The notes beneath the pieces are model-generated. The model saw only the letters and a list, made by a program, of their open reading frames with translations. It was not told the DNA's origin and did no database searches. Position numbers and translations under genes: made by a program. This document shows positions 10,235-20,369 of a DNA stretch of 64,000 bases, piece after piece; positions within the stretch are counted from its first letter, which is position 1, and each line of letters opens with the position of its first letter. The stretch comes from Xiphydria camelus (Eukaryota; Arthropoda; Insecta; Hymenoptera; Xiphydriidae): contig OY783193.1 of the NCBI GenBank assembly GCA_963678675.1, forward strand, positions 20,878,977 through 20,942,976, read 5' to 3'.

Positions 10235-10459
10235 ATGGGTTCAAACGAGTTACCGACTTTTGAGAAGATCGTGGAGGATCTTAAAAATGGGCACATACCA
10301 TTGCCGTCTCCCGGGAAATCGCTGGATCTGACATTCCGCACAACAGGACCATCCATGGCCGAAGTAGAACGAGAGCTGCAAGAATGTGAGGAGTACTGGA
10401 GGAAACAGTACGCGAAGAAGAAAAGTAAAGAAAAAAATGATTCCAACAAAAAACTATAA
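10235..10459 (+). CDS. Small acidic/Lys-tailed ORF inside the transposon, unknown function
   Basis: A 74-codon frame (MGSNELPTFEKIVEDLKNGH...) lies between the transposase gene and the right arm, on the opposite strand. Residues 5-25 could form a helix ending in IPLPSPG. Residues about 40-60 (AEVERELQECEEYWRKQ) look like a charged amphipathic helix. The tail is Lys-rich (YAKKKSKEKNDSNKKL). I do not recognise it. A TATA-like box lies upstream and an AATAAA-like signal (aatataaataaatt) about 70 bases downstream. The 31033-33953 relative has nothing comparable, so it may be captured host sequence. It could also be chance. Confidence 0.4.
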   Translation: MGSNELPTFEKIVEDLKNGHIPLPSPGKSLDLTFRTTGPSMAEVERELQECEEYWRKQYAKKKSKEKNDSNKKL

Positions 10460-10599
10460 AAATTCAGACAATTTTATCTAACCTGTGAGTGAATTATTAG
10501 TTACTTACACACAAACAGAAAATAATATAAATAAATTAACGGTCGGATTTATTAATAAGATTTCTGAACAATTTTTGTCCATTTTATTTTGATAATATT

Positions 10600-10974
10600 C
10601 CGCTAGACGTATACGGCTTTCGAATGTGGAAGAATTTTGTAAGGAGGTTTTCAGATATTGTAACTCTTTTCAATTACGATATTTACCTTCATTCGAGAGA
10701 TAATATTTTAAAACTTCAATCTCTTACTCATAATCAGTTTTCTTCACCACGGTTTACTAACTTTATTAAATATTCGTGGTTCAAGAGTGGATATATATTC
10801 AGGAGACCTCCTGAATTTGAACATCCTGTAGAATTTTGTTTTGCACAGGACTCGGAACCACGATGCCACATATGTGGCGATATTGCCGTTATTACGTGTG
10901 CTTGGTGTAAGAAACAACTTTGTATGAAACATTTTTTCACGGAATACCATTATTGTCATAATTATGAGCCATAG
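10600..10974 (+). pseudogene. Duplicated transposase C-terminus in the right arm
   Basis: An inverted copy of 8230-8604 encoding residues from the third catalytic Asp (LDVYGFRMWKNF) to the normal stop, including the Cys/His cluster. Only a few substitutions separate it from the parent (for example NLHSRD to YLHSRD and SSTRF to SSPRF). It lacks the DNA-binding and first two catalytic parts, so it cannot act alone. Confidence 0.85.
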
Positions 10975-11689
10975 AAGTTGAACTTTATTAAATAAAAGAA
11001 AAGTGGCATTAAAATACATAGAAGTAATAACCCCCGACCTATCCCGTCACTGCCATTGGTAGCCCGCTCATTATCAGACATAAAAGTTAGAAATTTGCAA
11101 AACTGTAGGAGGGAAATATATCATGTCATACATGGTTGAATTTGTAATAAAATTTCCTAAGTTTTTGTCCACATGACTTAACCGAAATTTCGAAAAATTA
11201 GATAAAAAAATTTTTTTTTTTTTGAAAAATAATGCTTTTTTTCAAAATCTGTTTAGGGGATTTTATTATACTAAAAAAACCAAACAAAACGTACATTGAA
11301 AGTTTTCATCTATCTCGCTTCGTTTCGGAGATAGCTCGAAGGGGGTGAAAATTCAGGGGTCCATTTCACCCCCTTAAACCAAAATTGGGCCGCTATAAAA
11401 AAATAGGGGTCTCTTATTTTTCGATAAACTTTAAATTTACGAAGTTTCATCAAGATCGGAAGCGGCGGCCTCGAAACGTTTCCTTGTTAGTAGGTAGTTT
11501 CTGCTCTATAATATCGGTATTATATATTTCGGTTAATGACTTTTTATGATGCGCGCATGCTCACTTCCAACGCATTTAGAACTTAGTGAGTTTTACCATT
11601 TAAAGATTTAATAAAATTAAGCGCTACTAGGTCCAGTTAGGTGAATTTTACAAAATATGTTAGTGACTTTTTGCAGGAAGGGGACGATA

Positions 11690-12290
11690 TACAACCCAGG
11701 TAGCACACTGACGTTAGAATAACGTCTCAGACGTCATTTTTTGGTCAGTATAGGGTTTCAGACGTCAGTTGTCGAAATATTAACGTCACAGGGACGTCAT
11801 ATTTACGACGTATCTTGGACATCAAAATTCAACGTCTTTTTGACGGAACTTTTCCGTCATTTTTAATGACGAACAAGACTTAGGAAAATTTCCGTCTCCT
11901 GCATATAGAGGCTTGAAAATTTATTTGTGAATAAATGGACAAAAATTGTAATTTGTTCAATTATTAAATCAATAAATTATTTCATTTAGTCTCCAGAGTA
12001 TGTTGAGCAAGTTATAAACTATACTATTTATTAAAAAGCACAGGTTATTAAAGTAAATGAAAGACAATCAATTAATGTAGGATGAATAAACATTCATATA
12101 ATTATTTATTTATTTATATTTATTTATTTATTATTTATTTCTTGCATAGACGCAAATTGATATTAGTATCAATTTGCGTCTATGCAAGAATATTTATCAA
12201 AAGATACAATCATAAATTTAGAAAAGTGTTGAGAAAAGGATAATACAATTATAAAATCTTATTTATTCATGCTCTTTCTTATTGAAAAGT
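11690..12290. other. ACGTC-rich block and hairpin; no gene
   Basis: About 11700-11895 carries some ten ACGTC/GACGT or near matches in both orientations (cagacgtcatt, acgtcacagggacgtcat, gacgtatc). 17650-17827 is similar and runs into the gap. The remainder to 12290 is AT-rich, with TTTA/TATT repeats at 12105-12140 and a perfect hairpin at 12141-12188. No coding frame is supported. Confidence 0.5.
12141..12188. repeat. Perfect 22-bp-arm hairpin
   Basis: Arms cttgcatagacgcaaattga(ta) and the exact complement are separated by four bases (TTAG). It follows a TTTA-rich tract. Its origin is unknown; a small MITE or a cruciform are options. Confidence 0.8.
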
Positions 12291-12295
12291 AATAT

Positions 12296-13024
12296 CCCCC
12301 CACAAAAACAGATTCTCTGTAAAAAAAGGCGGCATGTTCATTCAGTGCCAACAAAAATTGATACGTAAAATACTCTCCAAAAAAGATTTGAAATCAATTA
12401 AGATCGCCATGTTCAAGATTTATGTATTAAAAGTAAAAGGCATCATTTGAAAGGAAAATTATTGTAAATCAAGTTACTAGAAAATTCGACTAAAAAAATT
12501 TATAAAAAAATTTTAATAAAAAAGAACTTGCCGCGTTTAAGTTTTCATATTTTGTCAACTATGCCGAATAATTGGCAGTGCTTGGACGGTGCTAGAGTGA
12601 TTCATAAATTACACTGCCGAAGTCAAATTCAGAGAATTTCAGAAGGCCCCCGCCTAATCGGTTTCCCGTGCGACATTCGGTATACTGGTGGTATCATATT
12701 ATAAGTGTATGAATTTATTTAAAATCATAAGTGCATAAACATCGAGTATAATTCTGTCTGAATTTTTTATTTTGAAGAAAAAAACGCGGCAAGTTCTTTT
12801 TTATTAAAATTTTTTTATAAATTTTTTTAGTCGAATTTTTTAGTAACTTGATTTACAATAATTTTCCTTTCAAATGATGCCTTTTACTTTTAATACATAA
12901 ATCTTGAACATGGCGATCTTAATTGATTTCAAATCTTTTTTGGAGAGTATTTTACGTATCAATTTTTGTTGGCACTGAATGAACATGCCGCCTTTTTTTA
13001 CAGAGAATCTGTTTTTGTGGGGGG
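12296..13024. repeat. Family D foldback, copy 2
   Basis: Same ends and arms as copy 1, with its centre in the common orientation (cagaaggcccccgcc on the plus strand). Family D copies have mariner relics near them elsewhere; here the flank (gaatttattcat...gagaatatgtac) matches the flanks of copies 3 and 4. Confidence 0.8.
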
Positions 13025-13066
13025 ATTTCACTACTTTTTGGAATTTATTCATCGGGAGAATATGTA

Positions 13067-13278
13067 CACCCGGGGATACGGTATCTGTCGCTGGTCACTT
13101 TTTTTAAACGTTATTTTTAAACGTACTAACCAATGAATAATTAATTCTCATGCGCTCATTAGCTACGGTGACATCTACTCTCGTGAATGAAAGTATGAGG
13201 ATTATTAATTATTGGTTAGTACGTTTAAAAATAACGTTTAAAAACAGTCACCAGCGACAGATGCCGTGTCCCCGGGTG
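13067..13278. mobile_element. 212-bp MITE with TA target duplication (family F, copy 1)
   Basis: Ends CACCCGGGGATACGG and a near complement are flanked by TA (13065-13066 and 13279-13280). Inner arms contain aaataacgttt and cgtactaaccaatgaa. The empty site is visible at 23206-23226, where the same flank (gagaatacgtacatgtag) is uninterrupted. Copy 2 is at 17436-17648. Tc1/mariner-type target site. Confidence 0.85.
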
Positions 13279-13304
13279 TACATGTAGGAGAATAGTTTTT
13301 TATT

Positions 13305-13545
13305 ATTAAGTATTACTGCAGAACGAGTAGGTTAGAAGATTTTCATAAAGACTCACGATTTTCTGACATATCATCTCGTACAGGTGCAACCGAAGAAGAT
13401 CTAACTCGTGTCCTGTCCGTAAAAAGATGACTCGATGGACATCGGAGAATGTCAGTCTTGTCAGCGAGCGCCTTCATCCATAGTACCCATAGTACTTTCA
13501 TTGCAATATGGGCTTTTCGTTCCAACTATTCCTGCTTTAAGGAGG
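13305..13545 (+). repeat. Family E repeat, single arm
   Basis: It matches the left arm of family E (gcagaacgagtaggttagaag ... cttgtcagcgagcgcctt). It is not coding in any conserved frame. Confidence 0.6.
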
Positions 13546-13549
13546 TTCG

Positions 13550-13940
13550 ACTATCAGACGAAAACCAACTTACAGCCCTAATTTTTTTATATGATATACA
13601 CGAATACTTTACACAACTAATACGAAAATTTGAGCAATATAGACCGTCTATAGTTTCTTCGTTATTTTATTCTAAAGTTGACCACTTTTAACATATCGCC
13701 TTATGGCAGACGATTGTACTAAGGTAGATTATCACTGACTTTAACACACATTCCGCCAACTTTAGACTTTGAAAGACTAGTAATTTGACAGATGAAATAT
13801 TAAGGATTATGTAAAAATAAGTAAATTGGGTTTTACCGTATAGTTGCAACGTAATATTGTCATGAAATTCGTTTTGACTTCGCAAACCATTAGCATGCCA
13901 TATTAACGGTGAGAGACTTGGCAACACGGCAGCGAAACAG
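13550..13940. other. No gene or repeat recognised
   Basis: AT-rich sequence. Short open frames on both strands have no recognisable features. No copies were noticed elsewhere in the window. Confidence 0.4.
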
Positions 13941-14030
13941 CTGTAAAGCTCGTCCACTTGCCGTTCCAAAAACCAGTCAGAATAGTTCATTCGTCGAGCT
14001 GGATCTAGCTAATTGTACGCTGAAACATGC
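13940..14030 (-). pseudogene. Tc1/mariner transposase scrap
   Basis: The minus strand reads RRMNYSDWFLERQVDE, nearly the same as the plus-strand relic at 14550-14800. It forms the left arm of an inverted pair around 14040-14550. Confidence 0.55.
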
Positions 14031-14549
14031 CCAAGTCGTATTCAGCCTTGAGAACATTTATTTTCAATATTGGTGGGTAATAAGTTAGTTCGAATAGGTG
14101 CACCTGAGAAAATATTGAATTGAGTTGCTATTGGGACATAACAACGGCAATCCAGCAGTCTCATAACCGACAGAAATTACGAAAGTGATATTTATGTTAA
14201 ATTATCTTAACAAATATTTAATTAAGAAATTACATCCCATAAAACACGTCTTTACAAGTAATTTTTGTGATATTCTTGGGATATTTTGCAATATTTTTGA
14301 ACACTACCCTATGTTAGAAATATATCTTTCTCGATAAATTCACAAAGTTGCAAAACGTTATAGAAACATTTTGGAATCATTACATTGAAAGAAACAGCTC
14401 AATAAGACAGCTCGATAAGATTGTACTTGTCAGAGCTGAATTATATATGTGATTTCTATAATTATTTTAGAAAGACCTGAAAGAATACGAGAGCAGTGGA
14501 ACACCGATGCTCTCCTAGAGAGAATAAGACTATAAGAAATAGAAAAGAA

Positions 14550-14800
14550 TGTTCATCCTTTTAAAATGAAGTACATACATGCACCGGAGAAAGCAAATCC
14601 AACTCGACGAATGAACTATTCCGACTGGTTTTTGGAACGGCAAGTTGACGATCCCTCGTTCGTCAGAAGATTTTGTTCACAGATGAATCGAAATTCTACA
14701 ATGAAGGATTAGTGAATAATCACAACGCCCACTATTGGTCCGTGAGAAATCCTCACTGGGTAGAAGAAGTCGAAGGCGATGGAGTGGAGGCGATGAACTA
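14550..14800 (+). pseudogene. Tc1/mariner (DDE_3-type) transposase fragment
   Basis: The frame reads HPFKMKYIHAPEKANPTRRM then NYSDWFLERQVDDPSF; after a one-base shift it continues ILFTDESKFYNEG, VNNHNAHYWSVRNPHWVEE. This matches the arthropod Tc1/mariner pattern HPYK...RR..F..W.L......DP.F...ILFTDE..F...G.VN.HN...W...NPH; the Asp of TDES would be the first catalytic acid. A frameshift at about 14690 and the missing remainder make it a relic. It is the best preserved piece of the transposase seen in scraps at 950-1300, 25855-26160 and 27190-28000. Confidence 0.75.
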
Positions 14801-14869
14801 AAAATAAAATAAAATTTAGTATATAAATCGAAACTTGTAGTAGGAAGGCAGAGGGCAAGCACCGATGAG

Positions 14870-15786
14870 AAAAAAAATAGAAATAAAGTATTATAGTTAC
14901 CCCGATATTGTAGTTACTCCGATGATTTGTTCTTCTCCCACGACTTAGATTCTCCAATATGTAGAAATATACCGTCTTCCCATACTGACAGTATACATTC
15001 ATTTTACCTCTAATATGCCGGAATTAAAAATCTCTAGAACTCTGCGGTACAATGCCACGGTAGGAATATCAAATTCTACCGACATGACATGCTTCGACAA
15101 GGTCTGTATCAACTTTAGCATTATATTGGGGGCACTGCACTAATGCTGTGGCACATTTTTCTATCTGAGAATCGTTCTGAAAAAAATAGAAATAAAGTAT
15201 TATAGTTACCCCGATATTGTAGTTACTCCGATGATTTGTTCTTCTCCCACGACTTAGATTCTCCAATATGTAGAAATATACCGTCTTCCCATACTGACAG
15301 TATACATGCATTTTACCTTTAATATGCCGTTATTAAAAATCTCTAGAACTCTGCGGTACAATGCCACGGTAGGAATATCAAATTCTACCGACATGACATG
15401 CTTCGACAAGGTCTGTATCAACTTTAGCATTATATTGGGGGCACTGCACTAATCCTGTGGCACATTTTTCTATCTGAGAATCGTTCTGAAAAAAATAGAA
15501 ATAAAGTATTATAGTTACCCCGATATTGTAGTTACTCCGATGATTTGTTCTTCTCCCACGACTTAGATTCTCCAATATGTAGAAATATACCGTCTTCCCA
15601 TACTGAAAGTATACATGCATTTTACCTTTAATATGCCGGAATTAAAAATCTCTAGAACTCTGCGGTACAATGCCACGGTAGGAATATCAAATTCTACCGA
15701 CATGACATGCTTCGACAAGGTCTGTATCAACTTTAGCATTATATTGGGGGCACTGCACTAATCCTGTGGCACATTTTTCTATCTGG
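14870..15786. repeat. Three tandem copies of a 309-bp unit
   Basis: Units at about 14870-15178, 15179-15487 and 15488-15786 are near-identical (actctgcggtacaatgccac; accgtcttcccatactga). An in-phase 80-codon minus-strand frame recurs every 309 bases but shows no known domain. It results from recent tandem duplication. A single diverged unit is at 40105-40245. Confidence 0.85.
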
Positions 15787-16340
15787 GAAAGCCGTGGTAG
15801 AAAAGTAGGAGATACGATAGAATTGGATTACAATAATGAAGTAATTATTTTATTATCTTTTCTTTATCGATATATTTTCCCTTTCGTATTATTAAAAGTT
15901 CCAATTATATATTATCGGAACGCTGTACAGCTGTACTACCATAATAATATGCTTTCCCAGATAGAAAAATGTGCCACAGGATTAGTGCAGTGCCCTTAAT
16001 ATACCGCTAAAGTTGATACAGACCTTGTCGAAGCATGTCATGTCGGTAGAACCTGATATTCATACCGTGGCATTGTACCGCAGAGTTCTAGAGATTTTTA
16101 ATTCCGGCATATTGGAGGTAAAATGCATGTATACTGTCAGTACGGGAAGACGGTATATTATCGGAACGCTGTACAGCTGTACTACCATAATAATATGCTT
16201 TCCTAGATAGAAAAATGTGCCACAGGATTAGTGCAGTGCCCTTAATATAATGCTAAAGTTGATACAGACCTTGTCGAAGCATGTCATGTCGGTAGAACCT
16301 GATATTCACACCGTGGCATTGTACCGCAATTCTAGAGAAT
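15786..16340. repeat. Family B half plus two inverted 309-unit copies
   Basis: 15785-15890 is half of a family B palindrome. 15950-16140 and 16195-16335 are inverted, partial copies of the 309-bp unit, separated by a direct repeat (tatattatcggaacgctgta) at about 15905 and 16150. Together with the upstream array this is a tandem array with an inverted partner. Confidence 0.7.
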
Positions 16341-16344
16341 TCTT

Positions 16345-17272
16345 TTCTACCTAGGTTGATTTTTGACTGCGAAGAAAAATCAAATTTCCACCAATCCGTC
16401 CCGTTCTCGTATGGCGCTGAAAACAAAAAATAGAATAACCACAAAGATATTTGTTCTGTATAAGGGATGAAAATGAGGTTAAGACAGTCAGTTAGGAAGT
16501 TACTTATCTGATGCCACTTCTTCCGAGATATAGATGTCTCCTTCCCTGTTCTTCATGCACCAGCAACCAAAGAAAAATGACACTGCTTCCGTGCACTGTT
16601 TTGATTATTAAAAAAAATCTAAACGATTTGATAATAGCTAGCTGTCAGAGCGTCTGTCACATTCACCACTGTTGAGATTCACTACTCCGATTACACTGAA
16701 TTTGTACTTTTTATTAACAAGCGCGTCCGAGGATCGAAAAAATGCGAGGGATATCGTTTCGCGAATGGAAATATTTTTAAATTTTGAAAAACAACTAAAC
16801 ATTCAAGGAATATAGTCTCTCACACACTCTCACATACATTTTTGATGGCGTATGCGTGTGGCCGCATCTGTGTACACATTTCCGACCATGGCCGAATACC
16901 GCCGAAGACAGGCGGAATTTTTGTGACATTTTTACATATATATATCGCCCGAGAAATCGGATTCTCGACTTTAATGGGGCGAGGGGCGTGGCTTCGCGTT
17001 GCTAAGGAAAAATCTCTGTTAATATGTAACTTACAACATTTACTCTGGTCTCTATCGATAGAGAATAGTCGATTTATATGGCGTAACTAAGCATAGTTTT
17101 GGTTATAACCGTATATTTATTGAGAAAATTCGATGTTAAAATTGAAGGGTGAAGGGGGCAGACATTTTTCCTGTAAAGATACACGGGTGCTCGCGGCGAC
17201 AGCGCCGGCGGCGTCGTTCTGACGACTTGAATGAACATGCCGCGAGACACTACCGTGTCTCTTGATACATTT
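16345..17272 (-). repeat. Family A dispersed repeat, copy 3
   Basis: A full-length minus-strand copy, from gcgctgaaaacaaaaaatag to the terminal hairpin (GAGACACTACCGTGTCTC) at about 17243-17260. Confidence 0.75.
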
Positions 17273-17317
17273 ATTCATCAAACTTCATATGAACACTAAT
17301 ACATAGTAATATTATTC

Positions 17318-17435
17318 TTAACCACAGAAGCATGCAGCAGATGAGGACTCGAGGACACCGACCGATCAACGAAGTTAAGCAGCGAAAAGTGCGGACACTC
17401 TAGTAGGATGGGTAACCGCTCACGATGAAGATATA
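17318..17435 (+). rRNA. 5S rRNA-like sequence (pseudogene or SINE3-type head)
   Basis: Matches 5S rRNA landmarks in order: ccgaccgatcaacgaagtta, then agcagcg (box A), gcgg, actctagtaggatgggtaac (intermediate element and box C) and cgctcacgatgaaga. Substitutions are many, and it ends abruptly at 17435 where a family F MITE is inserted. Only one copy is present in the window, so a lone pseudogene and a 5S-derived SINE cannot be separated. Confidence 0.6.
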
Positions 17436-17648
17436 CACTCGGCGTCTCGGATTCCATCGCTGGTGACTTTTTTAAATGTTATTTTTAAACGTACTAACCA
17501 ATGATTAATCAATTCTCATGCTTTTATTAACGAGAGTAGACACTACCGTAGCTAATGAGGGCATGAAAATTAATTGTTCATTGGTTAGTACGTTTAAAAA
17601 TAACATTTAAAAAAAAGTCACCAGCGACATAATCCGAGACGCCGGGTG
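17436..17648. mobile_element. 213-bp MITE with TA duplication (family F, copy 2)
   Basis: Ends CACTCGGCGTCTCGGAT and complement; TA at 17434-17435 and 17649-17650. The inner arms (cgctggtgactttttt, acgtactaaccaatga) match copy 1. The loop holds ctaccgtagctaatgag. Confidence 0.85.
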
Positions 17649-17649
17649 T

Positions 17650-17827
17650 ACGTCAGACCTAACCTTTAAAATCGTCATTTTTTACGTCATCACAACGTAC
17701 GGTAGAACGTCATTATGACGTGATTTGTCTGACGTCGTGTGGATGTGCAATTAAGCCGTCTTTGCGACGTTAAAATGACATCATATTTTTCGTCATCTGA
17801 CGTCAGAACTGACCTTCAAAGAACGTC
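17650..17827. repeat. ACGTC-rich block, cut by the gap
   Basis: About ten ACGTC/GACGT units or near matches in both orientations (cgtcattatgacgtgattt, gtctgacgtcgtgtgg). Similar to 11700-11895. Possibly subterminal repeats of a transposon. The end is hidden by the gap. Confidence 0.55.
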
Positions 17828-18027
17828 NNNNNNNNNNNNNNNNNNNNNNNNNNNNNNNNNNNNNNNNNNNNNNNNNNNNNNNNNNNNNNNNNNNNNNNNN
17901 NNNNNNNNNNNNNNNNNNNNNNNNNNNNNNNNNNNNNNNNNNNNNNNNNNNNNNNNNNNNNNNNNNNNNNNNNNNNNNNNNNNNNNNNNNNNNNNNNNNN
18001 NNNNNNNNNNNNNNNNNNNNNNNNNNN
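17828..18027. other. Assembly gap (200 N)
   Basis: Exactly 200 undetermined bases, next to a GA microsatellite that probably caused the break. The length may be nominal. Confidence 0.99.

Positions 18028-18087
<60 letters not shown>
18028..18087. repeat. (GA)n microsatellite
   Basis: About 29 GA units directly after the gap. True length unknown. Confidence 0.95.
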
Positions 18088-18088
<1 letters not shown>

Positions 18089-18636
18089 CGGCTTAAAGGT
18101 GCTGGCACATTTATACAACTTTTTGTATTGCGCAACCTGGAAAATGGTGCCATTTTGGTATTGCAGCGTGTGAATAACGTTGCAAGTTTAAAAATTGCAC
18201 GATTTTTACAAATTGTACTACACTTGTCAAGTTTCGTACACTTTAAAAATTATTACAGCAGCTATTATACGTGGCATTATTACGAGTAACAAGTATACAA
18301 GTACTTGGGAATGAATAATAATCCAAAAAAGCCAACAAACAGATCAGGAACGACAATAGATGCAATTTTTTCTAGACACTTCAATACAATTACACTTAGA
18401 TACAATTTGAAGCGGAAGTATCTCATTAATATTTACTTCCCCACGAAATGAACTGAAAGAGATAGCTTCTTCTATGAGCAATAAAAAATTATGACTGGTA
18501 AAGAAAAGTTTTCTTTAACACTTGTGACCTACGGTGAACATTGTTGTCTTCTTACATCGCATTTTTTTTTAAATCTAGTGTTCATTTAAGACTAACATAC
18601 GACGTATCGATCACTGATCGAGAGATATGTACTTGC

Positions 18637-18969
18637 AGGGTTGTGGAATGTGCTTTTGGCATGATGAGTCAGAAATTTCAAATTTTGAAGACATACATTT
18701 TATCTCCAAATGGAACACACGTAGACAACGTTATTAAAGCATGTTGTATACTGCATAATAATGTGAAAAAAGTTGAAGGTCGAGTATATGTTGCAAACGA
18801 AAATGTGGAAGAGGCAGAAAAAATCAGACCGGTGTATATGAACGCAAGAAATTTTCAACTGGCAAGACACCGACCCAGCTATCGTGATTATCTTGCACAT
18901 TACTTTTTGAGTGAGACAGGCGCCATTTCTTCACCATGGAAACATTGTGTGATGGAGGATATAGAGTAA
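18637..18969 (+). pseudogene. PIF/Harbinger transposase C-terminus
   Basis: Reads RVVECAFGMMSQKFQILKTY, then LSPNGTHVDNVIKACCILHN and a tail ending at a stop at 18967-18969. This is the end of a DDE_Tnp_4 (HARBI1-like) nuclease: the Glu of RVVECAFG is the expected third acidic residue and ACCILHN is the conserved end motif. A splice acceptor-like cttgcag precedes 18638. The first two catalytic acids are not found upstream, where the gap and unrelated sequence lie. It could be the last exon of an element interrupted by the gap, or a remnant. Confidence 0.8.
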
Positions 18970-19039
18970 AATAATGAAAATAATGATAAAAGTTTTTTCA
19001 TACAAAGAACGTAACTCTTTCAGTTTACTGTACATATTA

Positions 19040-19800
19040 TGACCCAATAAACATGGTTACGTATAATAAACGTATAAAAATGGTTGAAACGAGTGGTTTA
19101 AAAAACGTTAATAACTGGTATAGGATTGACGTATATTATTTGGGCAAATGTCCGCCCCATCAACTAATTTTTCAACGTTTAAATTATTCCATTTAAAAAA
19201 CGTATACAGAAAACGGATAAAATACGTTACGTAAAACAAGTATACGTCATACCAATTTTAAACCGTTTTATATACGTATAGTTTAGACGTTAATAAATTA
19301 GTTTACGGGGCGGACATTTGCCTATAGAATATACGTTAATCCTATACCGCTTATTGACGTATTTTATACCATTCGATTAAACTGTACGTCTAATATACAT
19401 ATTTTTATACGTTTATAAAACGATTTAGAAACGTATAAAATACGTATAATAGATGTACAGTTTAATCGACTGGTATGAAATACGTTAATATAAGCGGTAT
19501 AGGATTATCGTATATTCTACAGGCAAATATCCGTCCCAAACAACTAATTTATTAACGTCTAAATTATACGTATATAAAACGGTTTAAAATGGGGGGGGGG
19601 AGTATGATGTATTTTATCCGTTTTCTGTATACGTTTTTTAAATGGAATAATTTAAACGTTGAAAAATTAGTCGATGGGGCAGCCTTTTACCCAAAGAATA
19701 TGTGTTAATCCTATATCAGTTATCAACGTTTTTTAAACCACCCGTTTCAACCATTTTTATATCATACGTCCATTATACGTAATCATGTCTATTGGGATAG
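19040..19800. repeat. ACGTATA-rich ~760-bp palindrome
   Basis: Left arm about 19040-19405 and right arm about 19430-19800 are inverted copies (cgtataaaaatggttgaaac; catttaaaaaacgtatacag). Each arm is itself palindromic around gtccgccccatcaac / ggggcggacatttgcc. The outer end (cccaataaacatggttacg) reappears at the end of the 36.6-36.9 kb foldback. A G9 run sits at about 19590. Non-coding. Confidence 0.8.
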
Positions 19801-20045
19801 AATATGCATCAATCCTACACTGTTTATTGACTTTTATACCCCTATGGGTTAAACTACTTTTATGCATCTACCATACAGACTTATGTACATACGTATATAA
19901 AACTGATTAAAATTGTTGTTTAAGATAGATAGGTAAGAAATTATCAAAGGGCTGGAAAATTATTCTTCTGAAAAAGGGGAATTTTCGGTGAATTTTCAAA
20001 TTCCCAGCAAAGTAAAAACTACGCAGCAGTATAATAGTAGCTCTA

Positions 20046-20361
20046 CCGTATGTCCGCGATCATTTGGACCATAGGAAAATTGCGAGTTTTGCATGAGCAC
20101 CCCTTTGGGTCTCCTCGTCCAATAGAATCACCGGAGAAGCGTGAATGCGCATGCGTAGTCATCCGCGAGTGTGGCGTCGTCAGCAAGTTCAGATCGATTA
20201 TTTCGATAACCGATCTGAACTTGCTGACGACGCCACACTCGCGGATGACTACGCATGCGCATTCACGCTTCTCCGGTGATTCTATTGGACAAGGAGACCC
20301 AAAGGGGTGCTCATGCAAAACTCGCAATTTTCCTATGGTTCAAATGATCGCGGATATACGG
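20046..20361. mobile_element. 316-bp near-perfect foldback MITE, TA duplication
   Basis: Arms of about 150 bases differ at only a few sites (ccgtatgtccgcgatcattt ... aagttcagatcg) with a 14-base loop (attatttcgataac). TA flanks both ends. Because it is palindromic, the same ~95-codon frame is open on both strands; I treat that as an artefact. Confidence 0.85.
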
Positions 20362-20369
20362 TACTGTTT

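Larger units (their letters stand above)
7720..11486 (-). mobile_element. DDD transposon with 0.89-kb inverted arms, TTA target duplication
   Basis: Ends CAAGGAAACGTTTCGAGG (7720) and its complement (11486) are flanked by TTA at 7717-7719 and 11487-11489. Left arm 7720-8604 and right arm 10600-11486 are near-identical inverted copies. The arms include the last ~121 codons of the transposase, so the right end looks like a copied left end. The relative at 31033-33953 shares the CAAGGA...TTCGAGG start and has arms of about 570 bases lying outside the coding region. The transposase resembles the pogo branch of Tc1/mariner, but that branch duplicates TA, not TTA. Confidence 0.85.
7668..11686. mobile_element. 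Outer MITE split by the larger transposon
   Basis: The 28-base ends CGTCCCCTTCCTGCAAAAAG... (7668-7695) and their complement (11659-11686) form an inverted pair flanking the 7720-11486 element. ATAT sits on both sides. Removing the inner element leaves about 250 bases, a typical MITE length. It lies inside the mariner relic, giving three nesting levels. Confidence 0.5.

Noticed and set aside
10235..10459. Identification of the small ORF as a peroxin-like or other named protein
   Set aside because: The resemblance of the first 20 residues to known short helical motifs is too weak, and the diagnostic C-terminal motif is missing.
17739..18173. Frames of 100-144 codons across the gap
   Set aside because: They consist mostly of undetermined bases and a GA repeat.
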